Shown piece by piece: positions 1-8,888 of a DNA stretch of 64,000 nucleotides; position 1 is the stretch's first letter, and every line of letters starts with the position of its first letter. Source of the stretch: an uncultured Bacteroidales bacterium (lineage in GTDB: Bacteria > Bacteroidota > Bacteroidia > Bacteroidales > Bacteroidaceae). Below the pieces are notes generated by a model. The model made no database searches. It saw only the letters and a list, made by a program, of their open reading frames with translations, and was not told where the DNA came from. Location: the NCBI GenBank assembly GCA_902771725.1, contig CACXXT010000002.1, positions 46,948 through 110,947 of the forward strand, written 5' to 3'. The position numbers and the translations under genes were made by a program.

Positions 1-1
1 G

Positions 2-646
2 CCGGTGCTGAGGGAAAGTGCTCGCGATGCCGCTGGCTGCGGCATCACGAGCGCGTTTAGAAAGATGCTTCGCTTCACCTGCTTCGTCAGTTTCCCCTGC
101 CTCTTCGGCCTCGCCCTCGTCGCAGAGGACTTCATCGTGCTGCTGGCGGGCGAGAAATGGCACGAGAGTGCCCTGCTGCTGTCGCTGCTGTGCATCTACG
201 GAGCCTTCACGCCCATCGTCACACTCTACTCCAACCTCGTCATCTCCCGCGGCCGTTCCACCATCAATATGGTCATCGGCCTCGTGAACTGCGGCCTTGT
301 TTGGGGCGGCATCATCGCGCTCCACGCCCTCGGCTACGAGCTGCGCGCCATGGTCATCTACTACGTGGCGCTGAACATCGCCTGGCTCCTCGTCTGGCAG
401 GCGTGTGCCCGCCGACTCATCAGCCTCAGCTGGTGGCACGCCCTGAAGGACGTCTTCCCCTTCCTTCTGTTCGCCGCTGGCGTGATGACCGCCGCCTGGT
501 GGCTCACTTCCTCCATGCCCCTCAGCTGGTTCCGCATGATTCTCCGTATCCTCCTCGCCGTGGCCCTCTACGTCGGCAGTCTCTGGCTCGCCCGTGCCCA
601 GATTCTGATGGAGAGCATCGACTATATCTTCAAGCGAAAGAAATAA
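2..646 (+). CDS. Polysaccharide/lipid-linked sugar flippase, C-terminal part (Wzx-like, MOP superfamily)
   Basis: This is the 3' end of a gene that begins before the window; the frame is open to the left edge, so the first ATG inside the window is unlikely to be the true start. The visible 213 residues are very hydrophobic, with about six membrane segments and a short basic tail ending KRKK. The charged loop around LLAGEKWHES followed by a segment with ISRGRS resembles the C-terminal half of oligosaccharide flippases that move lipid-linked O-antigen or capsule repeat units across the inner membrane. The downstream glycosyltransferase at 3550 fits a surface polysaccharide context. Family assignment rests on topology and general resemblance only. 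Confidence 0.7.
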   Translation, partial: PVLRESARDAAGCGITSAFRKMLRFTCFVSFPCLFGLALVAEDFIVLLAGEKWHESALLLSLLCIYGAFTPIVTLYSNLVISRGRSTINMVIGLVNCGLVWGGIIALHALGYELRAMVIYYVALNIAWLLVWQACARRLISLSWWHALKDVFPFLLFAAGVMTAAWWLTSSMPLSWFRMILRILLAVALYVGSLWLARAQILMESIDYIFKRKK

Positions 647-687
647 TAGGTTATGTGTCACCAACCAATTAATAGAAGACCTACTCA

Positions 688-3546
688 ATGAGAAAGATAA
701 TCACTTGCCTACTGATGGCCTTTGGATTAGCGTCTGCTTCATGCATCGCCCAAGAGCAGAATGACTCGCTGCTGATGGCACACCTGGATGCCATTGACCG
801 TCAGGAGATACCCGCCGATACCTCCGTGCGCATAGGCGTCCTGAAAAACGGCCTCACCTATTACGTGCGGCGCTGCACGGAACCCAAGGGGAAGGTCGAC
901 TTCAACCTGTTCGTCAAGGCTGGTTCCGTGCTCGAAAAAGATAACGAGCGGGGCGTAGCTCACTTCGTGGAGCACGTGCTGTTTCGCGGCACCAAGCACT
1001 TCCCGGGACAGGAAGTTATGAACTTCATGCGCCGCAACGGCATCCCCTTCGGCCACGACAGCAATGCCTTCACGGGTTGCAATTCGGTGCGTTACTTGCT
1101 CAATGGCATCCCCTGTGGCGACGTGGCACAGTTGGACTCTTGCCTACTTCTGATGTACGACTGGGCGTGCGCGGCCACGATGGCTGACAGCGCCATCGAG
1201 AGCGAGCGCAGCATCATCGTCGAGGAATGGCGACTGAAGAATACCGTGTCCTTCGGGCAGCAATTGATCCAAGATCTCCTGAACAATTCCATATACACCC
1301 AACGCCTGTCCATCGGCGACATGGAGGTCATCCGGAACTGTCCGCCAAAGTTGGTACGTAACTTCTACAAGCGATGGTATCAGCCACAGAATCAGGCCAT
1401 AGTAGTGACAGGCGATTTCGACCCCGATGCGATGGTCGAGAAGATTCAGAAGCTGTTCGGCACGTTGAAGCGTGGCAAGAACATCGTGCCAGCGCAGCCC
1501 GCGATACCAGATGCCGACCAACCGCGCATCCGTTTCTATCAAGACCAGCGGCTATCGAGCCACAGTAGCTCCATCATCGTCCGAGTGCCGGATGTGACGA
1601 CCGACCACACGATTGCCGCCCTGCGCAAGGACATGGTCAGAGACAAGCTGAAAGACCTGATGAAGGACAAGCTCGAAGCTCTCAAAGGCAAGGAAATCAT
1701 CAACTGTTCGGCCTCGTTCCTTCCGTTGGGCGACATCAAAGACAGCAAAAACATCGTCCTCGAGATGAGCTCGAACGCCGACAACTGGAAACAGACTCTC
1801 GAAACGCTCCTCAAAGCCATTGAGCACACCCGCCGCTTCGGTTTCAAGGACTACGAACGGAAGCCCGGCAACTGGTATGTAGGTGCTTACAACGCCGACT
1901 CCACAGCCATCCTGCTGCCCGACACCGCAGGAAGCGATTTCGGCAGTCACAGAAGCACGGAATGGACCGACAAATGCTACAACAACTTCTTCTTCGGCAC
2001 CGTCATCAATGACTTCAAAAGCGAAAACACCTGTAAGAGCCACATCAAAAACACCATTACTCAGGAGCAGCTCCTTGAGGCGTTCCGCGAGATGACCACG
2101 GGGCGCAATATGCTCGTGGCTGAGATGTTTCCTGCAAGCGCCACCCAGCCTTCGGAGGACGAAGTCAACGAGATCATTAGTCGCGTCACGTCCATGACCG
2201 ACGAGGAGTTGGCCGCGATGGACGTCAAGAAAGGACAGAAACTGGAGCGACTCCATGTGGATTCCCTTGACTTCGAACTCACACCAGCCACTATCACCAA
2301 GACCACTATGCGCAACGACAGCATCACCGAGTTGCGCCTGTCCAATGGCGTGAAGGTGCTGTTGTGGAAATCCCTTCCAAAAGACAGCATTCCCTACAGC
2401 ATTGACTTGAAGTTTGGGCGGCCATTGGGCTACGCTTCGCTGCCCGACGAAGACTTTCACTATCAGAGCTTGCTCTTCAACGGACGAAGGAAGTTTCAAA
2501 TCGACCGAGGAGGCAATGACGTGGAGTTCGATCCTTACTACGACAGGATAGACATTGGCACCTATTCTTCTAAAGACAGCACGTTATTCTATAAAGATGT
2601 GGAGCGTTATCTTAAGATGATGTACGCTTCGCTGACCACGACAGAGGTAGATTCGGTGGCAGCGGCAGAGCAAATCTCTCAGATGCAGGCCACTGCGATG
2701 ACGCTAAACGAACCGTTTATGCGCTCGCAGATTAAGATACAAAGCCTACCTCTCATGCCTTCCAAGCGCAATGCAATTCTCTCCGTTGACGATGCCAAGG
2801 CGTTGACGGTCGACGGCTTCCGCAATGTGGTGAAGGACTACTTCTCGAACTTCAACGGCTCGACGCTCATCGTTAAGGGGCTGTTCTCCACCGACAGCGT
2901 CATACCATTGGTATGCAAGTACATAGGCTCGCTGCCATCGAAGCCACAGCCCGTGAAACGCACGATATGGCCATCCGACCATTACCGCACAACTGACACC
3001 ATTGCTGTTGAGAAGATCACAAACGCCACGCCCTATTGTTTAGCATACATGTACTACACTTGGGAGAAAGGCTACCCGTTCTCGCAAGAAACTCACGCCC
3101 ACAACCAAGTGCTGCAAAGCGTACTTACTGCCTTGCTGCTCAATAAGCTACGCATACAGCACAGCGATGTCTATTCAGTGAATTGCAAAATTGACGACAA
3201 ACAGCTGCCGTTGGACCACATGGCCTGCGTCATCACCTTCTCTTGTAATCCTACTCAGCGCGAACGCATAGCTAAGGACGCCGACCAACTCATCCGCGAG
3301 ATGGCCGAGGACAACTTGATTACCCAAGACCTTATCGATAGTTACGTCAAGGAGCGTGAGAAGCATGTGAACGACACCAACTACGGCAGTCGCTACTATG
3401 ACTTGACACGCGAGTTGGGCGACATTGTCATCGATGCCAACGACATCACCTACATCAAGCAAGTCACCCCCGCATCGCTCAAGGCTCATTTGCGCCAGCT
3501 GCAGAAGAAAGGGAATAAGCACATCGGATATCTGACCACAGAATAA
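688..3546 (+). CDS. M16 family zinc metallopeptidase (pitrilysin-like), exported
   Basis: The 952-residue protein starts with a signal peptide (MRKIITCLLMAFGLASAS) and carries the inverted zinc motif HFVEH at residues 92-96, the signature of M16 peptidases, with the downstream acidic stretch SAIESERSIIVEEW near residue 175 supplying the third ligand. Full-length bacterial M16 enzymes have two related halves; the second half here, from about residue 530, lacks the HxxEH motif, as is normal. The protein probably acts in the periplasm or at the cell surface on peptides. It starts 41 bases after the flippase stop and ends three bases before the next gene, so the three genes are probably co-transcribed. 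The physiological substrate cannot be read from sequence. Confidence 0.9.
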   Translation: MRKIITCLLMAFGLASASCIAQEQNDSLLMAHLDAIDRQEIPADTSVRIGVLKNGLTYYVRRCTEPKGKVDFNLFVKAGSVLEKDNERGVAHFVEHVLFRGTKHFPGQEVMNFMRRNGIPFGHDSNAFTGCNSVRYLLNGIPCGDVAQLDSCLLLMYDWACAATMADSAIESERSIIVEEWRLKNTVSFGQQLIQDLLNNSIYTQRLSIGDMEVIRNCPPKLVRNFYKRWYQPQNQAIVVTGDFDPDAMVEKIQKLFGTLKRGKNIVPAQPAIPDADQPRIRFYQDQRLSSHSSSIIVRVPDVTTDHTIAALRKDMVRDKLKDLMKDKLEALKGKEIINCSASFLPLGDIKDSKNIVLEMSSNADNWKQTLETLLKAIEHTRRFGFKDYERKPGNWYVGAYNADSTAILLPDTAGSDFGSHRSTEWTDKCYNNFFFGTVINDFKSENTCKSHIKNTITQEQLLEAFREMTTGRNMLVAEMFPASATQPSEDEVNEIISRVTSMTDEELAAMDVKKGQKLERLHVDSLDFELTPATITKTTMRNDSITELRLSNGVKVLLWKSLPKDSIPYSIDLKFGRPLGYASLPDEDFHYQSLLFNGRRKFQIDRGGNDVEFDPYYDRIDIGTYSSKDSTLFYKDVERYLKMMYASLTTTEVDSVAAAEQISQMQATAMTLNEPFMRSQIKIQSLPLMPSKRNAILSVDDAKALTVDGFRNVVKDYFSNFNGSTLIVKGLFSTDSVIPLVCKYIGSLPSKPQPVKRTIWPSDHYRTTDTIAVEKITNATPYCLAYMYYTWEKGYPFSQETHAHNQVLQSVLTALLLNKLRIQHSDVYSVNCKIDDKQLPLDHMACVITFSCNPTQRERIAKDADQLIREMAEDNLITQDLIDSYVKEREKHVNDTNYGSRYYDLTRELGDIVIDANDITYIKQVTPASLKAHLRQLQKKGNKHIGYLTTE

Positions 3547-3549
3547 TCA

Positions 3550-4455
3550 ATGAAAACGAATACAATCATACTCGAAGGCGGACTCGGCAATCGTATGCGC
3601 GTGGCCGCTGCCGCCTACACGATGGCCCAGCGCCTCGCCGCACACGGCAACCCTATCCCCTTCCGCGTCCTCTGGACCAAGCAATGGGGTATGAAGTGCT
3701 GGTTTGAGGACTTGTTTGAAGACCTTTCAGAGAGAGAGGGGAAAGAATCTTCAAGCGGAAACGCAGTTCTCCCCCCGACGGGGGGAGCGGGGAGAGGGGC
3801 CTTTCTTCGTGACGCCACCGGTTTCGAACGTTTCCTCTTTTCCCGCCCTACGCTTAAGAACCTTTATCTCCCCCGCCTCCTTCAGTGCCTCTGCTACCGC
3901 CACATCATCCTGTCACCGCAAATCTACTACCTGCAGCGCGACGGATTCGATTTCGAAACGTGGTTCCAGCAGGGCGGCACGCTGATGACCGCCTACCGCG
4001 ACTTCTGCGAGTGGGACGACAGCCTCATCCCCCTACTCTTCCGTCCCCTGCCAGCAATCGAGCAGGAGGTCAGCACACGTGCTGCTGCCTTCACGCCCCA
4101 TACCATCGGACTACATATCCGTCGCACAGACAACCAGGCCTCCATCGACGCCAGTCCCGATGAACTCTTCTTCGACACCGTTGACCGTGAGCTCGCCCAG
4201 CACCCTGACCTCCACATTTACTTAGCCACGGACGACGAACCTACCAAGGCTCTCTTCCGCCAGCGCTACGGCACCGACCGCATCCAAACCGCTCCCACCC
4301 AGGCCACACGCGACAGCGCCAGCGGTATCCGTGAAGCTCTCATTGAGATGCTCCTCCTCGCCCGTACCAATCACGTCTACGGCAGCGCCGGCAGCACTTT
4401 CTCCGAGATGGCCGTCAAGTTCACCGGAACACCCCTCACCATCCTGAAGAAATAG
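3550..4455 (+). CDS. GT11-like glycosyltransferase (fucosyltransferase fold)
   Basis: The 301-residue protein begins with GGLGNRM at residues 10-16, matching the GGLGNQM block of family GT11 alpha-1,2-fucosyltransferases, and contains HIRRTD at residues 189-194, the HxRRxD donor-binding motif shared by GT11 and related GDP-fucose enzymes. It is therefore likely to add fucose or a related sugar to a surface glycan in the cytoplasm. The second block is more divergent than in typical GT11 proteins, so the donor is uncertain. Residues 66-88 are an odd Gly/Pro/Arg-rich stretch encoded by a G/C-rich palindrome (see repeat at 3769). The start is three bases after the M16 peptidase stop. Confidence 0.7.
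   Translation: MKTNTIILEGGLGNRMRVAAAAYTMAQRLAAHGNPIPFRVLWTKQWGMKCWFEDLFEDLSEREGKESSSGNAVLPPTGGAGRGAFLRDATGFERFLFSRPTLKNLYLPRLLQCLCYRHIILSPQIYYLQRDGFDFETWFQQGGTLMTAYRDFCEWDDSLIPLLFRPLPAIEQEVSTRAAAFTPHTIGLHIRRTDNQASIDASPDELFFDTVDRELAQHPDLHIYLATDDEPTKALFRQRYGTDRIQTAPTQATRDSASGIREALIEMLLLARTNHVYGSAGSTFSEMAVKFTGTPLTILKK
3769..3787. repeat. G/C palindrome inside the glycosyltransferase frame
   Basis: CTCCCCCC at 3769-3776 pairs with GGGGGGAG at 3780-3787 around a three-base loop, followed by a run of GGGGAGAGGGG. The segment keeps the reading frame open and adds a low-complexity loop (LPPTGGAGRGAF) to the protein. It looks like a small palindromic element inserted in the gene; this is inference from its composition, which differs from the flanking codons. 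Confidence 0.6.
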
Positions 4456-4468
4456 GTTTTCCAACTTG

Positions 4469-4598
4469 TTGGATAGGCCTGTACAACCTGTTGGATAAGC
4501 CTATACAGCCTGCTGGATAAGCCTATACAAGCCGCTGGATAAGCCTATACAAGCCGCTGGATAAGCCCATACAAGCCGCTGGATAAGCCCATGAACCT
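4469..4598. repeat. 22-bp tandem repeat, about six copies
   Basis: Six near-identical 22-base units beginning at 4469, 4491, 4513, 4535, 4557 and 4579 have the consensus CTGGATAAGCCTATACAAG followed by CCG. The outer units are more diverged than the central ones, which differ by single bases. The array lies between the convergent glycosyltransferase and nagB genes, directly after the first stop codon. No gene is supported in it. Confidence 0.95.
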
Positions 4599-4644
4599 TG
4601 ATGTATCTAGCTACACGACCTGATTCATTCACCGCCACAAACAA

Positions 4645-4676
4645 GGGCAGGGACGCTATCTGTTGCGTCCCTGCCC
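4645..4676. terminator. Bidirectional terminator between convergent genes
   Basis: A perfect 12-bp stem, GGGCAGGGACGC at 4645-4656 with GCGTCCCTGCCC at 4665-4676 and an eight-base loop, is followed on the plus strand by GTTT. It lies between the 3' ends of the plus-strand glycosyltransferase gene and the minus-strand nagB. Confidence 0.8.
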
Positions 4677-4703
4677 GTTTGCTTCTAGTAACAAAGCCTC
4701 TGA

Positions 4704-5495
4704 TTAGAGGTTGTCCTTCTCGATATCCTTGAAGTACTTGTAGGTGCCGTGCTTGATTTCCTCGGTGGCAGCCTCGTCGCAGACGATGATGCCGTGGGGA
4801 TGGAGCTGGAGGGCGCTGATGGTCCACCACTGTGTGACGGGGCCTTCGATGGCTGCCTGAAGAGCGCGAGCCTTGTTGTGGCCGTTGCAGAGGATGAGCA
4901 CCTCGCGGGCTGCCATGACGGTGCCTACGCCTACGGTGAGTGCCGTTGCGGGCACGTCTTCGGGCTTGCCGCCGAAGAAGCGGCTATTGGCCACGCGGGT
5001 GTCGGTGGTGAGGGTCTTCTGGCGGGTACGGCTGTTGAGGCTGCTGCCGGGCTCGTTGAAGGCGATGTGACCGTCGGGACCGATACCGCCCATAAACAGG
5101 TCGATGCCACCGGCTTCCTCAATCATCTGCTCGTAGTGGGCGCACTCGGCTGCGAGGTCCTTGGCGTTGCCATTAAGAATGTGGATGTTCTCCTTGGGAA
5201 TGTCGATGTGGTCGAAGAAATTGGTGGCCATGAAGCTGTGGTAGCTCTCGGGATGGCTCTCGGGCAGCCCAACATACTCGTCCATATTGAAGGTGAGGAC
5301 GTGCTTGAAGCTGACACGGCCTTCCTGGTTGGCCTTCACCAGTGCCTGGTAGGTGCCGATGGGGCTGCTGCCGGTGGGCAGACCCAGGACGAAGGGTTTC
5401 TCTGCCGTGGGCTGGGCGGCATTGATTTTGGCGATGATGTACTCAGCTGCCCAACGGGACATCTGATCGTAGGAGGGTTCAATGATTACTCGCAT
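4704..5495 (-). CDS. nagB: Glucosamine-6-phosphate deaminase
   Basis: NagB converts glucosamine 6-phosphate to fructose 6-phosphate and ammonia in the cytoplasm, the last step of amino-sugar catabolism. The 263-residue length is normal. The catalytic residues fall at the same positions as in the E. coli enzyme: D72 in FNMDEYVGL, and D141, H143 and E148 in [12 protein letters not shown]; the phosphate loop is GLPTGSSP at 38-45. The gene stands alone, with a TAnnTTTG promoter box about 75 bases upstream of the start. Use of amino sugars fits the mucin- or glycan-directed exported enzymes elsewhere in the window. Confidence 0.97.
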   Translation of the reverse strand: MRVIIEPSYDQMSRWAAEYIIAKINAAQPTAEKPFVLGLPTGSSPIGTYQALVKANQEGRVSFKHVLTFNMDEYVGLPESHPESYHSFMATNFFDHIDIPKENIHILNGNAKDLAAECAHYEQMIEEAGGIDLFMGGIGPDGHIAFNEPGSSLNSRTRQKTLTTDTRVANSRFFGGKPEDVPATALTVGVGTVMAAREVLILCNGHNKARALQAAIEGPVTQWWTISALQLHPHGIIVCDEAATEEIKHGTYKYFKDIEKDNL

Positions 5496-5568
5496 AGTTC
5501 TTCTTCTTTTTATTGTTAATGCTGTTTATTGGTTTCGCTCTGCGCGGCTCTTCTTTCGAATTGCGCTG

Positions 5569-5576
5569 CAAAGGTA
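5569..5576 (-). promoter_or_regulatory. Bacteroidota -7 box for nagB
   Basis: On the minus strand this reads TACCTTTG, matching the Bacteroidota -7 element TAnnTTTG, about 75 bases before the nagB ATG. No clear -33 TTTG is seen at the usual distance. Confidence 0.65.
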
Positions 5577-5705
5577 CGTAAAAAAGGCAATACGACGTGT
5601 CTTTTTTCTATAAAAAGTGGTGCAATAGCCACAATTTGATATCTTTTTGTTACTTTTTGGCCCCGAAAGTACACTCTTGGCTTGCAAAACGACACTTTTA
5701 ACGTT

Positions 5706-7214
5706 TTATTCCTTATAGGTGGCGAGTTCTGCCTCGGTGTGCTTGATGACATGCTCCATCTCGAGCTGACCGAAGGGCACAGGGGTGCGTGTGAGCTCGG
5801 GAACGTTGAAGCTCTTGAGGAGCATAAGGTTGTACTCGGGATCGCGCTGCGGCAACAGGAAGGCCCGGTGGCCTTGTCCCTGGCGGTCGAAGTAGGCGAT
5901 GTAGGTCCGGGTGTAATCGCCATCGTCGCGGCGGGAGCTGAAGACGAACCAGCGGCTGTTGGACGACCAGCTGTGGTAGCTGTCGGCGTCGGGCGAGTTG
6001 GAAGCCGTGAGGGGGTAAGCTGTGACTGTGGAATCCTGCAGGTCCTTCACCCACAGGTCAGCGCTGTGGTGGTAGAGATGGAACTGGCCGTAGAGGGCGA
6101 GGGCGTAGAGGAGGTAACGGCCGTCGGGGCTTACGCGCGGCACGCTACAGCTCATGCCCTGGGCACTGGCCTCTACTTCGAGCCGGGGCTCGCCAAAGGT
6201 ATAGGTGGCGGTGTCGAAAGGCACGGAATAGAGGTCGTAGAAGAGGCTGTCGTAGCTGGCGATGACGGCGAGGTCGGCGCGGGAGACCTTGGCGGGAGGC
6301 ATCTTTGCGTCGCAGTAGTAGAGACGCGTGCCGTCGGCAGACCAGCAGGGGAAGGTCTCGAAGTGATCTGGTGTGCGGATGATGTGGCGCACCTCGTTGT
6401 GCTCGGCATCGTAGAGGAGGAGGTCTGAGCGCTGGTCGAAGACTTCGATTTTCTCGTGGTACTTGAAATGGAAGAACTGCTCGGTCTTGTTGGTGCTGAA
6501 GGCTACAAGGGGCAGGAAGGGGTGCCAGTTGCCGTAGGCACCGGAGGCGATGATGCTGTCGTGCTTGATGAGGATCTTGTGGGCCTCTTGTCCGTGGGTG
6601 ACGACGGTGCCGCGATGGTTCTCGCGCACATGAAGGTACATTCGCTCCGTTCCATTGTTCTGGAAGTTGTGGCAATTGATGCAGTGGCTCTCGCCCTGCC
6701 GCTTGTCGCGGTCGTTCTCGTAGATGGTGGTGACGTCGAAGTTCGTGAGGTTGCGCTGGTAGATTCCGAGCTGATAGTAGAGTTCGTAGCCGGGCTCGAT
6801 GAGGCGGTAGGTGACGTAGGGATCTATGTCTTCCTCAGCCACATGGAGGGTGAAACCGGGCTGCCGCACCCAACCCTGCGGGCGGCGAGCGTAGATGTGT
6901 ACCTCTATATCCTTTCCACGCTGGGCCGTGAGCAGGCTGCGCCACGCAGCGGTATCTATATCCATCTTGCCGTCCGAGCCGGCACCGCAGACGAGTCCGC
7001 CGAGGTCAGCGACAAAGGCGTCCGCCGCATCGTCCAGCACCATGAAGTTCAGCGGGGCGATATTGGGCGGGATGGTGACGTCACGGTAGTCGGGATAGAT
7101 GCGTGCGCTGTCCGCCACTTCGGTGAAGGTGGAGGGAAGGGACGAAGGACGGCCGCTGCAGGCACTCATCAACACACCTGCCACGACCAACATGCTTATC
7201 AAAATCTTTTTCAT
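5706..7214 (-). CDS. Lipoprotein with a c-type heme motif and TolB/PD40-like beta-propeller (copy A)
   Basis: The 502-residue protein has a lipoprotein signal with Cys19 in LMSAC, so it is probably anchored in the envelope. A single heme-attachment motif, CINCH, lies at residues 178-182. The C-terminal half contains repeated segments of the PD40/TolB propeller type, such as FPCWSADGTRLYYC, VPRVSPDGRYLLYA and YHSWSSNSRWFVFSSRRDDG. It is paralogous to the gene at 8889 and follows a polytopic membrane protein gene by 22 bases, the same arrangement as the second pair. Such proteins are often labelled cytochrome-c-like or TolB-like in Bacteroidales, without known function. A role in envelope redox chemistry is inference. 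Confidence 0.75.
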   Translation of the reverse strand: MKKILISMLVVAGVLMSACSGRPSSLPSTFTEVADSARIYPDYRDVTIPPNIAPLNFMVLDDAADAFVADLGGLVCGAGSDGKMDIDTAAWRSLLTAQRGKDIEVHIYARRPQGWVRQPGFTLHVAEEDIDPYVTYRLIEPGYELYYQLGIYQRNLTNFDVTTIYENDRDKRQGESHCINCHNFQNNGTERMYLHVRENHRGTVVTHGQEAHKILIKHDSIIASGAYGNWHPFLPLVAFSTNKTEQFFHFKYHEKIEVFDQRSDLLLYDAEHNEVRHIIRTPDHFETFPCWSADGTRLYYCDAKMPPAKVSRADLAVIASYDSLFYDLYSVPFDTATYTFGEPRLEVEASAQGMSCSVPRVSPDGRYLLYALALYGQFHLYHHSADLWVKDLQDSTVTAYPLTASNSPDADSYHSWSSNSRWFVFSSRRDDGDYTRTYIAYFDRQGQGHRAFLLPQRDPEYNLMLLKSFNVPELTRTPVPFGQLEMEHVIKHTEAELATYKE

Positions 7215-7236
7215 AACGGGGCGCGGGTCTCTGTTT

Positions 7237-8856
7237 TTAGTTTACACCTGCATTGAATTCCTGCTGGACCTGTTCTTCCTGTTGTTCCTTGGAAGGAAGG
7301 TTGCCGAAGAAGTAGTAGTAGGGGTAGTAGCCTTGATACTTCTGGAAGAGAGCCTGACTGCCACCCTTGGGATCCTGCATATAAGCTTCTGCTTCCTGGA
7401 GGAAGAGGCTATATCGGTTAACTTCCATATTCAGTTGCGGGAACATCTTGAGCAGTTCGGGGTACTTGCTGACCTGGGTTACCAGTCCCTCGGCGATGGA
7501 GCGGGGCGGCATAGTGCCTGCATACTGCTGGGCGAAACGGAGGAAATCGTTCATCCGCTTGCTGTAGAGGCAGGCCACGGCACCCCACGTCTGTGATTCC
7601 TTGCTGCCAAGGAACCGCTGCCCTGCGTAGTAGCCGAGGAAACAGGGCTTGGGATACATATTCTCGAGGACATGAACGGGAGGCATGGAACTGATGACGG
7701 CGGAGAGCTCGGCGTCTGCTTTCAAGAGTTCGGAATGACCTACCATAGGCTGGTACTTACGAACGAAATCGCCCTCGAATGGTGCCTTGCCGAGAATACG
7801 GAGGTACTTGCGGGCGAGCTCCCAGTCGCCCTCGATGAGGGCTATCTTGGTGAGGTACTTCAAGGTGTGGAGCGAAGGACCGTCGGAAGTCAGGTTGAGG
7901 ATGGCGTAGTGGAGCGCGGAGCGGACGAGTCCGGCGTGGTAGTTGCAGTCCACGACGTGATAGTCCAGGCAACGGTTGGGAGTGCCGAAATAGCTCTTGC
8001 CCTTGATGTCCTCGAAATCAAACTTGATATCGAAGAGCTGGTCGGCGAGATGTCCCGTGCGGGCGAGGGCGATTGCATAAAACCCTGCCATCTGGCGGTA
8101 GCTCAGTTCCGCGTGGGCGTGGGCTGTGCGCGACATCCCCTCGTAGTCATGGTGCAGCAGCTGCACCTCCATCCGGGTGAGGGGACGAAGGTAGGGATGA
8201 CGATGAGTGAGGTAGAGCGAGGGAGCAATGAAGAGAAGGAGGAGGAACAGAGAATAGAAAAGAAGAGCAAAAGGGAAACGCCTACCGCCCCACTCCACTT
8301 TCCCGGAGGCAGAATTTCCAGGGGCGGGAGCGGGTCGGCGGGTTAGTTTTGCCACGACTGCCCAGAGGCCGGAAATCACGGCGATGAGCAGAGGAGCAAT
8401 GAGTATGCGACCGGCGTCGTGCATATAGTAGAGACTGATACCCTCGTGGGCTGTCCAGAACATCCAGGCAGCGGCAGGGAGGAACTGCACCCAGCGCCAG
8501 CGCCACGAGAGGCGGAGGCAGTAGCCCAGCAGACCGGCCCCCGCCGCCAGCAACACAGCCACCAGCAGTCCGCCCAAGAGCGGCCAGCGGTAGAGGGTCA
8601 GCAGGGCACGCCCGACAAACCACAGCCAGCCGAAGGACTGCTGCCACAGCCCGTGCATCAGGGTGACGTCGGTGGCGAAGAACGAGCGCTCGTAGGCGAT
8701 GCGCAGCACATCACCCATCCACCAGGACGCCCAAGCCCAGGAGAGAAGGAAGAAGATCGTAATCAAATAGGAATTATGAACTATAAAATATGGAATATGA
8801 GATCCCGGCTGATTGCCGGGAATGACATGGTTCTGATGCCGATTCTGTTTACTCAT
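7237..8856 (-). CDS. Polytopic membrane protein, DUF6057-like (copy A)
   Basis: The 539-residue protein has four or five hydrophobic segments in the first 170 residues, another near residue 200-225, and then a long soluble helical region ending around 530. The signature SWAWASWWMGDVLRIAYERS is shared with the copy at 10412. It resembles the Bacteroidales DUF6057 family from memory, but this was not verified. It lies 32 bases after the copy-B lipoprotein gene and 22 bases before the copy-A lipoprotein gene, so the four genes form one transcription unit. The helical domain may bind the partner lipoprotein; this is inferred only from the constant pairing. Confidence 0.65.
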   Translation of the reverse strand: MSKQNRHQNHVIPGNQPGSHIPYFIVHNSYLITIFFLLSWAWASWWMGDVLRIAYERSFFATDVTLMHGLWQQSFGWLWFVGRALLTLYRWPLLGGLLVAVLLAAGAGLLGYCLRLSWRWRWVQFLPAAAWMFWTAHEGISLYYMHDAGRILIAPLLIAVISGLWAVVAKLTRRPAPAPGNSASGKVEWGGRRFPFALLFYSLFLLLLFIAPSLYLTHRHPYLRPLTRMEVQLLHHDYEGMSRTAHAHAELSYRQMAGFYAIALARTGHLADQLFDIKFDFEDIKGKSYFGTPNRCLDYHVVDCNYHAGLVRSALHYAILNLTSDGPSLHTLKYLTKIALIEGDWELARKYLRILGKAPFEGDFVRKYQPMVGHSELLKADAELSAVISSMPPVHVLENMYPKPCFLGYYAGQRFLGSKESQTWGAVACLYSKRMNDFLRFAQQYAGTMPPRSIAEGLVTQVSKYPELLKMFPQLNMEVNRYSLFLQEAEAYMQDPKGGSQALFQKYQGYYPYYYFFGNLPSKEQQEEQVQQEFNAGVN

Positions 8857-8888
8857 AATTATATTTTATAATCTATATTTTGTATTTA

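Noticed and set aside
4501..4830. Open frame on the minus strand across the 22-bp repeat and the end of nagB
   Set aside because: It translates the tandem repeat and the out-of-frame end of nagB; there is no coding evidence.
5577..5705. Small RNA or riboswitch upstream of nagB
   Set aside because: Only a four-base-pair hairpin (GTGG/CCAC near 5616) is visible and the text is AT-rich promoter DNA; no known aptamer pattern.
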